Assembly: GCA_963743575.1 (NCBI GenBank)
Contig: CAVUQC010000007.1
Span: 248,001 to 312,000 of the forward strand
Source of the DNA: DASUPK01 sp963743575
GTDB taxonomy: Bacteria; Actinomycetota; Thermoleophilia; Solirubrobacterales; 70-9
Length of the DNA: 64,000 bases
Direction: 5' to 3'
Part shown: one piece after another, positions 43,484-55,209 of the stretch
Layout: each line of letters starts with the position of its first letter
How positions within the stretch are numbered: position 1 is the stretch's first letter
Notes under the pieces: generated by a model
The model's database searches: none
The model's input: only the letters and a program-made list of their open reading frames with translations
What the model was told of the DNA's origin: nothing
Made by a program: the position numbers and the translations under genes

Positions 43484-43633
43484 GTGCTCCCCAAGGTGCT
43501 CATCGTGCTGGTCGCATTCGGCGTCGGGGTCGGCCTCGCCGAGATCTTCGGCGCCAAGAACCTCGGCACCGCCTTCGGCGTGGGCCAGCTCACCTTCGCG
43601 ATCGCGCTCGTCTACGTGCTCGTTCGCCGCTAG
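43484..43633 (+). CDS. Very small two-helix membrane protein
   Basis: A 49-residue protein with two hydrophobic helices (KVLIVLVAFGVGVGLAEIFG; AFGVGQLTFAIALVYVLVRR) and no other feature. GTG 43484 is the likely start. It lies between the divergent PHP gene and convergent kup and shares CTAG with the kup stop. Convergent stop interlocking supports a real gene. Function unknown; a link to the potassium transporter is only positional. Confidence 0.55.
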   Translation: MLPKVLIVLVAFGVGVGLAEIFGAKNLGTAFGVGQLTFAIALVYVLVRR

Positions 43634-45546
43634 AACTCGATCTCGGAGCCGAGGGTGACGGTGCGCGCACCGGGCAGCTTGAAGTAGTCCGACGGCTCGG
43701 CGGCGATCAGCGCAATCACCAGAAAGATTCGCTTGCGCCAGTGGCTCATCCCGGGCCTGTCGCCGGGAATGAGTTTGACCCTGGAGAGATAGAAGGACGC
43801 GTGCCGCGCGTCGACCGGGCACTCGATGTCCGTCTTTGCGATCTGCCGCACGAGCTTCGGCACGTCGAACTCCTCTGCATATCCATGCTTGGCTCGGACG
43901 AAGGTGATGCGGTCGTCCTGGTAGCCGAGCGCATCGACCTCGAGCCGGTCGCGCGGGCTGATCTGCGGGACGGGCATGGTCTCCAGCGAGAGGATGACCA
44001 CACTCGCCGGGAGGGAGTGCAGGTGGTCGACGCAGGCAAGCATCGACAGGGGCGCCGTCTCCTTGCCCCGATTCATGAAGACCCCGGTTCCCGGAACACG
44101 TGAGACCGGCGGATCGTGCGCCCGAAGCTCCTTGACGAAGTCCTCCAGCGGCCCCTCGACCTTGAACCGCTCTTCGGTGACGAGCCGGCGCCCCCGGTAC
44201 CAGGTGGTCATAACGAAGAACAGGACGAGGCCGATGCCAAGCGGGAGGTAGGCACCGTGGAAGATCTTCGTCAGATTGGCGGCGAAGAACGCCACTTCGA
44301 TGATCAGGAAGAAACCGGCCCCGAGCAGCGTCAGCAGGAGCGGTGTCCGCCATCGGTGCCTGACGATCACGAAGAAGAGCACCGTCGTGCACAGGATCGT
44401 CCCCGTCACCGCCATCCCATAGGCGAAGGCGAGCTTGACGGACGACTGGAACGCGACGACGAGCGCGAGAACCGCGATCAGCAGTACCCGGTTCACCACT
44501 GGAACGAAGACCTGGCCGTACTCGCGCTTGGAGGTGTGTATCACCCGCAGCCGCGGTAGATAGCCGAGTTGAGCCGCTTGGTGGGCGATCGAGAACGCGC
44601 CCGAGATGACCGCCTGTGACGCGATCACGGTTGCCATCGTCGCCAGAATCACGAACGGGATCAGGCCCGCGTGCGGCATCAGCTTGAAGAACGGCGCGCT
44701 GATGTTCTGAGGGTCATCGAGAATAAGCGCTCCCTGGCCGAGGTAGCTGAGGATGCAGGCGGGGAAAACCAGAAGCAGCCAGGCGCGCGTGATCGCCGAC
44801 CTCCCGAAGTGGCCCATGTCTGCGTAGAGAGCCTCGACCCCGGTGAAGGCGAGAACCACCGTGCTGAGCACGAAGAAGCCACTCGAACCGCTGTGGAACA
44901 GCATGTCGTAGGCGTAGCTCGGCGAGAGGGCTCGGAGGACGCCCGGATGCATCGTGATCCCGCGGATCCCGAGCGCGGCGATCGTGGTGAACCAGACGAC
45001 CATCACGGGTCCAAAGAGACGACCGACGGCGCCACTCCCGAATCTCTGCGCCATGAAGAGCAGGACGATGATCGTCACGGTTATCGGTACGACGTAGGAG
45101 TCCATCGAGGAGGAGATGGTCTCCGTCCCCTCCACCGCGGAGAGAACCGAGATCGCCGGCGTGATCATGCTGTCGCCGAAGAAGAGGGCGGCCCCGAAGA
45201 CACCGAGGCCCGCGAGCAGGAACTTGGTCCGCCCTCGCACTCCGTCGCCGATCTGGCGAATCTGCGAGATCAGCGCCATGATCCCGCCCTCGCCGTCGTT
45301 GTCGGCGCTCATCACCAGACCGACGTACTTGAGGGTGACGATCAAGGTCACCGCCCAGAAGATCAGCGAGACGAAGCCGAAGACGTGATCCGTTGAGGCC
45401 TGGATCGGATGGGGATCGTTCGGGTCGAACGCCGTCTGGACCGTGTAGATCGGGCTGGTTCCGATGTCGCCGAAGACGATGCCGAGTGCTGCAACCGTCA
45501 GCGCCGTCCGGCCGAAGGCCCGCTTGGCGTCGACACGTTCTGCCAT
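43630..45546 (-). CDS. kup: Kup-family potassium uptake permease
   Basis: A 638-residue K+ (H+-coupled) importer. The KUP signature FGDIGTSPIYTVQTAFDPND is in the first helix, with about 12 membrane segments to residue 440 (FAYGMAVTGTILCTTVLFFV among them). A cytosolic C-terminal domain follows (PGTGVFMNRGKETAPLSMLA and VRQIAKTDIECPVD). It is three bases downstream of ispD, so it is in the carD-ispD-kup transcript. Kup proteins in Firmicutes are inhibited by c-di-AMP, and disA is nearby. Confidence 0.95.
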   Translation of the reverse strand: MAERVDAKRAFGRTALTVAALGIVFGDIGTSPIYTVQTAFDPNDPHPIQASTDHVFGFVSLIFWAVTLIVTLKYVGLVMSADNDGEGGIMALISQIRQIGDGVRGRTKFLLAGLGVFGAALFFGDSMITPAISVLSAVEGTETISSSMDSYVVPITVTIIVLLFMAQRFGSGAVGRLFGPVMVVWFTTIAALGIRGITMHPGVLRALSPSYAYDMLFHSGSSGFFVLSTVVLAFTGVEALYADMGHFGRSAITRAWLLLVFPACILSYLGQGALILDDPQNISAPFFKLMPHAGLIPFVILATMATVIASQAVISGAFSIAHQAAQLGYLPRLRVIHTSKREYGQVFVPVVNRVLLIAVLALVVAFQSSVKLAFAYGMAVTGTILCTTVLFFVIVRHRWRTPLLLTLLGAGFFLIIEVAFFAANLTKIFHGAYLPLGIGLVLFFVMTTWYRGRRLVTEERFKVEGPLEDFVKELRAHDPPVSRVPGTGVFMNRGKETAPLSMLACVDHLHSLPASVVILSLETMPVPQISPRDRLEVDALGYQDDRITFVRAKHGYAEEFDVPKLVRQIAKTDIECPVDARHASFYLSRVKLIPGDRPGMSHWRKRIFLVIALIAAEPSDYFKLPGARTVTLGSEIEF

Positions 45547-45549
45547 CGG

Positions 45550-46197
45550 CTAGCCCCGCTCGTGGAGCAGCAGCTCCGCAACGCGCAGGTTGAATGGCGT
45601 CGTCACCTTGAGGTTCTCGGGGGGGGTCGAGTGGACCACCACGCGGCCGCCCTTGCGCTCGACGAGCATCGCGTCGTCGCTCGCCTGCGGAAGAGAGTCC
45701 TCGTCGGAAAGGGCCTCCCTGAGAGCCTCCGCCCTGAACACCTGTGGGGTCTGCACGGCCCAGAGTCCCGAGCGGTCGAGAGTGCGCTCCACCTGTCCCT
45801 CGTCACCCACCTGCTTGATCGTGTCGGTCACGGGCGTCGCTGCGATCACGGCCGCCGCTTCCTCCTCGGCGGCGAGCTCCTCGACCATTGCGTCGATCAG
45901 CTCGGGCGTGACCAGCGGACGAGCAGCATCGTGCACCACGATGAGTCCCTCGTCGCAGACGGCGAGAGCCTTTGCCACGGACTCTGAGCGGTGCTCTCCA
46001 CCCGACACGGCGAGTACGTCCTCGGCCGTCACCGAGTCATGGTGATCGGGGGGAACGGCGACCACGATCTCGGCGATCGTGCTCGCTGCCCGGAACGCCT
46101 CGAGCGACCACTCGAGCATCGGCCGGCCGGCGAGCTCCACGAAAGCCTTCGGGCCGCCGGCTCCGAGCCTCTGCCCGGAGCCGGCGGCCGCGATCAC
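45550..46197 (-). CDS. ispD: 2-C-methyl-D-erythritol 4-phosphate cytidylyltransferase
   Basis: A MEP-pathway enzyme that forms CDP-methylerythritol. The nucleotide-binding N-terminus is VIAAAGSGQRLGAGGPKAFV. Later motifs are VVHDAARPLVTPELIDAMVE, AATPVTDTIKQV and the C-terminal LKVTTPFNLRVAELLL. I use GTG 46197, the only start codon after the carD stop. It makes a short N-terminus of two residues before the first strand, 215 residues in all. The frame upstream of it overlaps carD. Confidence 0.93.
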   Translation of the reverse strand: MIAAAGSGQRLGAGGPKAFVELAGRPMLEWSLEAFRAASTIAEIVVAVPPDHHDSVTAEDVLAVSGGEHRSESVAKALAVCDEGLIVVHDAARPLVTPELIDAMVEELAAEEEAAAVIAATPVTDTIKQVGDEGQVERTLDRSGLWAVQTPQVFRAEALREALSDEDSLPQASDDAMLVERKGGRVVVHSTPPENLKVTTPFNLRVAELLLHERG

Positions 46198-46222
46198 GGC
46201 CGCTGCGGAGGGACGCGCCTGG

Positions 46223-46738
46223 TTAGGCGGTCGCCTTTGCGGCGCCGAAGCGCTCCTCCAGCAGCTCGTCCAGGTATGCCTCAGCGCCATCCTCGTCCTT
46301 GTCCAGCGCGTACATGAACTCGGACGCGAGGATCTTCTTGGCGCGGGTGTACATCTGCTTCTCGCCGGTTGAGAGCCCCTTCTCCCACTCCCGGATGGCG
46401 AGGTTGCGAACCACCTCTGCGAGCTCATAGACGTCGCCCGTCTTGATCTTCTCGCGGTTGTGCTTGAACCGGCGGTTCCAATTCTTCGGCATCTCGGAGA
46501 CATCGTCGGTGAGTACTCCGATCACCTTCTTGACTTGCTCCTCGTCGATCACTCGACGCAGGCCGGCACGGCCGGCGTTCTCGCAGGGGACCATCACGGT
46601 CATGTTGTTGTGCAGGATGTTGATGGTCAGGTAGTCCCGCTTCTCGCCCATCATGTCCTTCGATTCCTTCTTCAGGACAACGCCCGCGCCGTGGTGCGGG
46701 TAAACGACGTTGTCGCCGACCTCAAAGTGAATATTCAC
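46223..46738 (-). CDS. carD: CarD-family RNA-polymerase-binding regulator
   Basis: An essential actinobacterial factor that binds the RNA polymerase beta subunit and stabilises open complexes at rRNA and other promoters. The N-terminal Tudor-like RID is FEVGDNVVYPHHGAGVVLKK. The DNA-binding helical domain follows (NWNRRFKHNREKIKTGDVYE; EWEKGLSTGEKQMYTRAKKI). GTG 46738 reproduces the family N-terminus and has AGAGG upstream. An alternative is the ATT codon at 46804, which has a better site (AAAGGAG) and would add 22 acidic residues. Confidence 0.93.
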   Translation of the reverse strand: MNIHFEVGDNVVYPHHGAGVVLKKESKDMMGEKRDYLTINILHNNMTVMVPCENAGRAGLRRVIDEEQVKKVIGVLTDDVSEMPKNWNRRFKHNREKIKTGDVYELAEVVRNLAIREWEKGLSTGEKQMYTRAKKILASEFMYALDKDEDGAEAYLDELLEERFGAAKATA

Positions 46739-46823
46739 TGGTGCCTCTAGTTCGAGGTCGGCAACCGACGCCTCGTCTACTACCTCCTCTGTGAGCTCTG
46801 GAATTGGTCTCTCCTTTCGTTGA

Positions 46824-46843
46824 GACGGCCTGACGGGGCCGTC
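46824..46843 (-). terminator. Hairpin at the disA stop codon
   Basis: GACGGCC and GGCCGTC form a perfect seven-base stem with a six-base loop, starting within the disA stop codon and ending before the carD leader. Without a T-run it may be an attenuator or a weak terminator separating disA from carD. Confidence 0.4.
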
Positions 46844-47957
46844 AACTCTGTAAGTACCGGTCGACCGGGTCGACCTCCTGAAGCCTCCGCAGGCCCTCGC
46901 GGATGTCCTTCGCACGCCCGTCCCCCACGCCCTCGACTGCCTCGAGGTCGTCGTCGCTGGCGGCGAGAACCTCCTCGAGGCCACCGAACTCCTGGATGAT
47001 CCGCTGCACCACCAGCTTCGGCAGGCGCGGGATCCGCCCCAGCACGCGATAGCCGCGGGGCGAAACTGGAAAGTCGAGAGTGGAGACCTTGCGGTCGTAG
47101 CCGAGCAGCTCGGCGAGACGGCCGAAGTCGAGCAGGTCCTGATGCGGCATCCGAGCGATGGCGGCCGTGGTGGTGGCCAGGTTCTCCTCGGTGTCCTCGA
47201 CGGAGTAGTCGCGGATCAGCGCCGTCTTGTCTGCGGCGACTCCGACCATCGTCTCCTCGAGCTGCATCTCGATGAGGCGGCCCTCAGTGCCGAGCTCCAC
47301 GATGTACCGCTCCACCTCGACGGCCATCCGCGTGACGAGCTCGGCGCGTTGCAGCACCGAGAGCACGTCGTACAGGACGGAGCCGCCCTCGAACTCGAGC
47401 CAGGTCAGCCGGGTGGAGACCGAGTCGAGCCGGGCGCGGTACTTGTCGAGGGTGGCCAGGCCCTGGTTGGCCTTCGCCAGCACGGCGGGGATGTCCTGAA
47501 GGATGTACTTCATCCCTCCCAGGTAGAGGGAGACCACGTCGCGGCGCTCCGAGATGGCGACGACCAGCGCGTCCGTCTGCTTCGAGACGCGCTCGGCGGT
47601 CCGGTGCCGCGTTCCCGTCTCCGCCGAGAGGATCGTCGGATCCGGCATCAGCTGGACGTTCGCGCCGACGATCTTGGTCGCCTGCTCGTTGAGGATGATC
47701 GCGCCGTCCATCTTTGCGAGCTGGTAGAGCAGCGCCGGGGTGTAGTCGATGTCGAGGTTGATGCCCCCCGAAAAGAGAAAGGAGACCTCCTCTGGGTCTC
47801 CGATGACGATCAGCCCCCCGGTCCGGGAGTGGACGATGTTGTCGATGCCCTCTCGCAGAGCTGTGCCGGGGGCGACGATGTCGAGAGCCCGCAGAAGCCG
47901 AGGGTCCTGTCGCGCCTCCAACTCCTGCAGCTCGTCACCCGGAAGCGAAGACGCCAT
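46842..47957 (-). CDS. disA: DNA integrity scanning protein, diadenylate cyclase
   Basis: Makes cyclic di-AMP from two ATP and senses branched DNA. The DAC domain has MDGAIIL (Asp-Gly-Ala at 84-86) and TRHRTAER (RHR at 117-119), both catalytic motifs intact. The C-terminal part is a helix-hairpin-helix DNA-binding domain (GRIPRLPKLVVQRIIQEFGG; LEAVEGVGDGRAKDIREGLR). ATG 47957 is used; a GTG three bases before is equally possible. The length of 371 is typical. It is downstream of radA with a large inverted repeat between. Confidence 0.95.
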   Translation of the reverse strand: MASSLPGDELQELEARQDPRLLRALDIVAPGTALREGIDNIVHSRTGGLIVIGDPEEVSFLFSGGINLDIDYTPALLYQLAKMDGAIILNEQATKIVGANVQLMPDPTILSAETGTRHRTAERVSKQTDALVVAISERRDVVSLYLGGMKYILQDIPAVLAKANQGLATLDKYRARLDSVSTRLTWLEFEGGSVLYDVLSVLQRAELVTRMAVEVERYIVELGTEGRLIEMQLEETMVGVAADKTALIRDYSVEDTEENLATTTAAIARMPHQDLLDFGRLAELLGYDRKVSTLDFPVSPRGYRVLGRIPRLPKLVVQRIIQEFGGLEEVLAASDDDLEAVEGVGDGRAKDIREGLRRLQEVDPVDRYLQS

Positions 47958-48031
47958 CACGGCTGATGGAAGCAGAAAGCAAAGGTCGGTGCTTTGCGGG
48001 GAAATCCGTGTGGAAGGGTCGGATAAGGGCT

Positions 48032-48046
48032 TGTCAAGTCTTGACA
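48032..48046. promoter_or_regulatory. Perfect palindrome upstream of disA
   Basis: TGTCAAG-T-CTTGACA is a 7-1-7 perfect palindrome 75 bases upstream of the disA start, with TTGACA reading as a -35-like box on both strands. It is possibly an operator overlapping the disA promoter. Confidence 0.45.
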
Positions 48047-48082
48047 GACAAATGGATTGACGGGCGGGACCAAGCACCCCGG

Positions 48083-48158
48083 CGGGCGGGTCCTGTCCCG
48101 GGATTTGACCGCGGATCGAGGCATCTCACCGCGGATCAAATCCCGGGCCACCCGCCCG
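48083..48158 (-). repeat. Long two-tier inverted repeat between radA and disA
   Basis: Outer arms CGGGCGGGT/ACCCGCCCG (nine bases) and inner arms CCCGGGATTTGA/TCAAATCCCGGG (12 bases, perfect) enclose a 27-base centre that holds two copies of CCGCGGATC. It begins nine bases after the radA stop. It could end radA transcription or act as a leader structure; it has no T-run. Confidence 0.75.
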
Positions 48159-48166
48159 AGGAGCCG

Positions 48167-49540
48167 CTAGGCCACCCGCTTGAGATCCGTTCGACTGCCG
48201 CTCGATAGCGCCGCCTTCAGTGAGCTGACGGAGGCGAGGCCCTTGATTGGCTCGTCAGCTGGGGGTGGGCCCAGCACCTTCTTCAGCCCAAATTTCCTTG
48301 CCTCCGCCACTCGGCGGTCCGCGTGGGCTACGTAGCGGATTTCTCCGGTCAGGCCGATTTCTCCGAAGCAGGCCAGGGGCTTGCCGTCGGTTTCCAGCGG
48401 CCGGCCCGAGTGGGCCGAGGCGATGGCCATCGCGATCGCGAGGTCGGCCCCGGGCTCGTCGATGCGGACTCCTCCCGCGACGTTCACGAACACGTCAGCC
48501 GTGCCGAGCGAGACGCCGGCGTGACGGGTGAGGACGGCGAGGACGAGCGCGAGGCGGTTGCGATCGACACCGGTCGCGGTTCGGCGCGGCGGAACGATCT
48601 CGGTCGGGGCAACCAGCGCCTGGACCTCGACCAGGAGCGGCCGGGTGCCCTCCATCGAGCAGAGGACGACCGAACCTGGGGCCGGGCGGGCCTCGCCGAC
48701 GAAACGGGCGGAGGGGTCAACCACCTCGACCAGGCCTCCCTGCTTCATCTCGAAGACGCCGACCTCGCTGGTGGCGCCGAAGCGGTTCTTGAGAGCGCGG
48801 AGGGTGCGGAAGGTTCGCTCGCGCTCGCCCTCGAAATGAAGCACGCAGTCCACCAGATGCTCGAGCGCGCGGGGGCCGGCAAGCGAGCCCTCCTTGGTCA
48901 CGTGCCCGATCAGGATCAGGGTGACGTCGAGCCGCTTCGCCGTCTCGAGCAGCGCCGACGTGGCCTCGCGAATCGCGCCGACGCTCCCCGGGGCCGCATC
49001 GGGAATCGCGAGAGTCTGGACGGAGTCGATCACGCAGGCGGAGGGCCGCTCGAACTCGAGCGCCGCGAGCACGGACTCCAGGGAGGGCTCGGCGAGCATC
49101 GGCACGGAGAGCGCCGCCTCACCGAGGCGCTCCGCGCGGCGCCGCACCTGCGCGGCGGACTCCTCTCCCGAGACGTAGAGGACGTCGTTCCCGGCTCCCG
49201 CGATGTTCGCGAGCGCCATCCCGGCCAGGGTGCTCTTCCCGATTCCGGGCGCGCCTCCGAGCAGGACCAGGGATCCAGGAACCAGGCCGCCTCCGAGGAC
49301 TCGGTCGAGCTCGGCGATCCCCGTGCCCAGCCGGGCCGAGCGCTCGGCCTTCACGTCGCGAAGGGGCACCGGTTTGGGAGCTCCGCCCCGTTTCGCTCCC
49401 CCGGCGCGTGCACTCCGCCCCGTCGGGGCGCTCACCTGCTCGAGCGTGTTCCACGCTCCGCACCCGGAGCACTGGCCCGTCCAGGTGAGGGCGGCGTGTC
49501 CGCAATCCGAACAGCGGTAGTGGGAGCCCTTCGCAGCCAC
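48167..49540 (-). CDS. radA: DNA repair protein RadA
   Basis: A 457-residue branch-migration helicase of recombination. The zinc finger is CSDCGHAALTW...CSGCG (Cys 10, 13, 24, 27). Walker A is GGAPGIGKST (95-104), and the RadA-specific motif is LKNRFGATSEVG. The C-terminal Lon-protease-like domain contains VNVAGGVRIDEPGADLAIAM. It starts at GTG 49540. Co-location with disA is common; in Bacillus RadA modulates DisA activity. Confidence 0.96.
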   Translation of the reverse strand: MAAKGSHYRCSDCGHAALTWTGQCSGCGAWNTLEQVSAPTGRSARAGGAKRGGAPKPVPLRDVKAERSARLGTGIAELDRVLGGGLVPGSLVLLGGAPGIGKSTLAGMALANIAGAGNDVLYVSGEESAAQVRRRAERLGEAALSVPMLAEPSLESVLAALEFERPSACVIDSVQTLAIPDAAPGSVGAIREATSALLETAKRLDVTLILIGHVTKEGSLAGPRALEHLVDCVLHFEGERERTFRTLRALKNRFGATSEVGVFEMKQGGLVEVVDPSARFVGEARPAPGSVVLCSMEGTRPLLVEVQALVAPTEIVPPRRTATGVDRNRLALVLAVLTRHAGVSLGTADVFVNVAGGVRIDEPGADLAIAMAIASAHSGRPLETDGKPLACFGEIGLTGEIRYVAHADRRVAEARKFGLKKVLGPPPADEPIKGLASVSSLKAALSSGSRTDLKRVA

Positions 49541-49590
49541 GACCCCAGGCTAGGGATGGGTGACGACGCCTCCCGCGCCATTTGGCACGC

Positions 49591-50670
49591 ATGGCGAACG
49601 AGCGCGACTGGGGTCAAGAAATTCGTCCAGGCGGCCGATGGACATTCATGCCCTCGAGGGGATGGCTCGCCTACGCATGGAAGCGCAACGGGATCGCGCC
49701 CGCCGTGCGTGCGCTCTCCCTGATCACCTTTGCGGGGGCGGCGAGCAGCATCATCGCCGCATTCTTCCCCTCCAACCCGGGTGCGCCCGTCGACCTCTTC
49801 CGCCTGACGGCGGTGCTCGCCTTCTCCTGCTCGGCGCTGCTCTGGCGGCTGGCCGACCGCGCCCCACGCTGGTTCCTGCACGCCACGGTGGCCGGCGGAA
49901 CCCTCGCGATCTCGGTGCTGATCGCTCGAGCCGCCACGGGAGTCTCGACGGTGGTCACGGCCACCGACTACATCTGGATGGGCGTCTACGTCTCCTTCTT
50001 CTTCTCGCGCACCGCCGCTCGTCTCCACCTCGCGCTGATCGCCGCCGCCTTCGGCGCGGCGCTCCTGGTCAACAGCCACGACGTCCCGGCTGAGGCATTC
50101 GTGCTGATGACGGCCTCGATCATCGTGGCCGCCGAGACGATCGGCCGTCAGAGCGACCGGCTGCGCCACGAAGCGCATACCGACCCGCTGACCAGCCTTC
50201 TGAACCGCAAGGGGCTCCTCCAGGCAGCGGAGCGGGCCTTCTCCCTCGCCGACCGGGCGGCTGTGCCGCTGACGATCGGCCTGGTCGACCTCGACGACTT
50301 CAAGCAGGTCAACGACCGCGACGGCCACGCCGCCGGCGATCGCCTGCTCGTCGAGATGGCACGGACCTGGAGCGAGGAGCTTCAACCCGGCGACATCTTC
50401 GCCCGGCTCGGCGGTGACGAGTTCCTCGTGATCCTCGTTGGCTCCGGAGACGAGGAGGCGGCCCGCTTCTTCGAGCGGCTGCTCTTCATCTCTCCCGCGC
50501 AGTGGAGCGCAGGCGTGATCAAACGCCACAACGGCGAGGACCTGAGTGCCTGCCTGGCCAGGGCCGACAACACCCTGTACGAGGCGAAGCGCTCCCGCGC
50601 CGAGTCGCGTCAGCCGCTCCGCTCGAAGGAGCCAAGCGAGCCGAAGTTCCGGCTCGAGCCCTCGCGCTGA
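49591..50670 (+). CDS. Membrane-bound diguanylate cyclase (GGDEF)
   Basis: About 359 residues. About five hydrophobic helices (ALSLITFAGAASSIIAAFF through VLMTASIIVAAETIG) are followed by a GGDEF domain: TDPLTSLLNRKGLLQAAERA, LVDLDDFKQVNDRDGHAAGD and the active-site IFARLGGDEFLVIL, which is intact, so c-di-GMP synthesis is likely. Near the end, ADNTLYEAKR is the usual last motif. Start ATG 49591, or 49648. It is divergent from radA. Confidence 0.92.
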   Translation: MANERDWGQEIRPGGRWTFMPSRGWLAYAWKRNGIAPAVRALSLITFAGAASSIIAAFFPSNPGAPVDLFRLTAVLAFSCSALLWRLADRAPRWFLHATVAGGTLAISVLIARAATGVSTVVTATDYIWMGVYVSFFFSRTAARLHLALIAAAFGAALLVNSHDVPAEAFVLMTASIIVAAETIGRQSDRLRHEAHTDPLTSLLNRKGLLQAAERAFSLADRAAVPLTIGLVDLDDFKQVNDRDGHAAGDRLLVEMARTWSEELQPGDIFARLGGDEFLVILVGSGDEEAARFFERLLFISPAQWSAGVIKRHNGEDLSACLARADNTLYEAKRSRAESRQPLRSKEPSEPKFRLEPSR

Positions 50671-50673
50671 GCG

Positions 50674-51117
50674 TCAACCGGGGCTGTTCGGGAACGGCGC
50701 CCCGGCGAAGAAGGCGAACCAGACCAGGAACGCGATCATCGAGACGATCGCGGTGGCGACGAACAGCCGCTCCACCGGGTCGCTCTGGTGCTCGCCCGGC
50801 TTGTAGGGCGTGTCCCGCATGCTGCGGTTCCAGGGGTCCTGTCGTCCCCTGCCCGGGTGTCCCATCTGGCGCCTCAGCAGCCGAGCGCGGACGTAGGAGG
50901 CGATCAGCAGCAGGCCGTAGTAGGAGACGAGGATGCCCGTGCCGATGAACGCCGCGACAGGTCCGTTCACCGCTCCGGTCTTGCCGTAGAACTTCGAGGC
51001 GACGAAGATCCAGAAGAGAGGCACGCCAAAGCCGATCAGCAGGGCGCCGACGAGAGTGAACGCCGTGGAGCCCGTGCCGACGAGAACTCGCCTGATCGCT
51101 GTCAGCACAGCAGTCAA
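50674..51117 (-). CDS. Hypothetical three-helix membrane protein
   Basis: A 147-residue protein with three hydrophobic segments: FTLVGALLIGFGVPLFWIFV, AAFIGTGILVSYYGLLLIAS, and VATAIVSMIAFLVWFAFFAG. Between the second and third is a basic cytosolic loop (RARLLRRQMGHPGRGRQDPW). I do not recognise the family. The TTG at 51117 or GTG 51108 starts it. It is convergent with the GGDEF gene, with three bases between. Confidence 0.65.
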   Translation of the reverse strand: MTAVLTAIRRVLVGTGSTAFTLVGALLIGFGVPLFWIFVASKFYGKTGAVNGPVAAFIGTGILVSYYGLLLIASYVRARLLRRQMGHPGRGRQDPWNRSMRDTPYKPGEHQSDPVERLFVATAIVSMIAFLVWFAFFAGAPFPNSPG

Positions 51118-52291
51118 TGTTGCGATCGATCCCTTGGCGCCTGAGCGCCTCGACTGAGGTTAGCGGGCGGGCTGGGCTGCCAGATGACGCAGATCTCGCT
51201 CGGGGTCGATGCCCCACTCGTCCGCGACGGCGGCGAGCTCGGGCGTGACCGGCCAGCGGTCCGGCCGCTCATCTCCCGTGTGATCCGGGGACCCGCCCTT
51301 GAGCGCCATGGAGCCCGAGTTGTCGCCGATCTTCCTGACCTTGACGACCTCTCCCTTGGGCAGGTCCCTGTCTGCAGGAAGCGCCGACAGCTCAGCGCGC
51401 TTCTCCTCGATCGGCCGAGCATCCGGACTCATCTCCTGGATCAGCGTCGGGACGACACACTCGACGGCGTCGTGCGCGAGGTTCCATTTACAGGCCAGCT
51501 GCATCGGAGTGAGCCCCGACCATTCCGCGATCGGCCGCAGCCGGTCAAGCTTCGCGCGGCCCTCCTCGATCCAGCCCTCCGGCCGGAATCCGCGGTGGTC
51601 GCCCTGAGGGAACTCGGTCTCGGGAGTGACGTCGTCCCAGAAGATGCCGCCGTAGTCGACGACCCGGGTGATCACCCGGACGTCGTGGCGAGCGGCCGCC
51701 TCGAGGCAGAGCTCCCCCGGCCACGGCTCGAGCGGGTTGAGGATGATCATCGCCCAGTCGATCGCGTCGCCGAAGCGCTCGAAGCAGCGGATCAGGTCGA
51801 GAGTGAATCCATTGGCCGGCCCGGGTGCGATCCCGATCGAGTCTGCGACACCCGCTTCACGGAGAGAGGCCATTCCCTCCCAGACGACCTCACTCTCGTA
51901 GCCCGTGCGATCGGGGTTGTGCAGCAGCAGGAGGTCGAAGCGATCCTGCCCGAGCCGCTCGAGGCTGCGCTCGGCTGCCATCCGCAGGTAGCCGGCGTAC
52001 TCGCCCTCGGCGCGCAGAGAGGGGTCCGTGAAACGCGGGAAGCCCTTGGGCCCCTGCCGCTCCCCCTCGTAGAAGTCATGTCCGACCGCCCCGACGAGGG
52101 AGTAGCTGTCGCGGGCAGCGCCGTCGAGTGCCCGGCCGAGCAGGGAGTCGGCCTCGCCCGCTCCATATGCGTCAGCGGTCAGGACCGTGTCGATGCCATC
52201 GCCCGGGCGCAGCAGGGTCTCGAGCCGCTCCGGCTCGATCGTTTCCCCGAAGCGCAGGTAGCGCCCGCCGCTCCAGGTGCCGATCGCCTTG

Positions 52292-54880
<2,589 letters not shown>

Positions 54881-55209
54881 TCAGTCACTCTCTGGTCTAT
54901 CAAGCAGTCCGGTTGGTCTTACGTTGCGGTAGTTGAGTTGGATGTGGATTAAGAGTCGTATGGGTCAGGGTCAGGGGACGCAGACTTACCGGGGGTCCTA
55001 TCCGTATCGGCTCCTGGCTGCCGATTCCTTGATCTGACCTCCGGTTCTGTCGGGGACGGCGAAGCCAAAGTATAGCCACGGGGTGTGCCCGGCCAGGCAC
55101 CTCCCAGGCACGGTGGCCGAAGACCCTGCAAGGTGCGGGAAGGAAGGCCGCTCCACAGGCCGCCTCCGTACGCCTCGCGGTCGCCTTCCGGATCGGTACC
55201 TTGCCGCCC
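54881..55209. other. Intergenic leader region upstream of clpC
   Basis: A stretch of 329 bases between the clpC start and the divergent membrane-protein start. I see a GTGCC...GGCAC stem near 55085-55100 and short GGGTCA repeats near 54961, but no tRNA, no recognisable SRP RNA core, and no clear HrcA, CtsR or ClgR box. It probably holds both promoters. Confidence 0.5.

Noticed and set aside
46198..46503. Longer N-terminus for ispD
   Set aside because: It would lie entirely within carD in another frame and lacks IspD similarity.
47958..48166. c-di-AMP riboswitch before disA
   Set aside because: The structure is a simple long stem; I see none of the conserved ydaO riboswitch segments.
55081..55200. 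Possible SRP (4.5S) RNA because of a GGAAGGAAG stretch
   Set aside because: The conserved SRP core CAGG-CCGGAAGG-AGCAG is not present.
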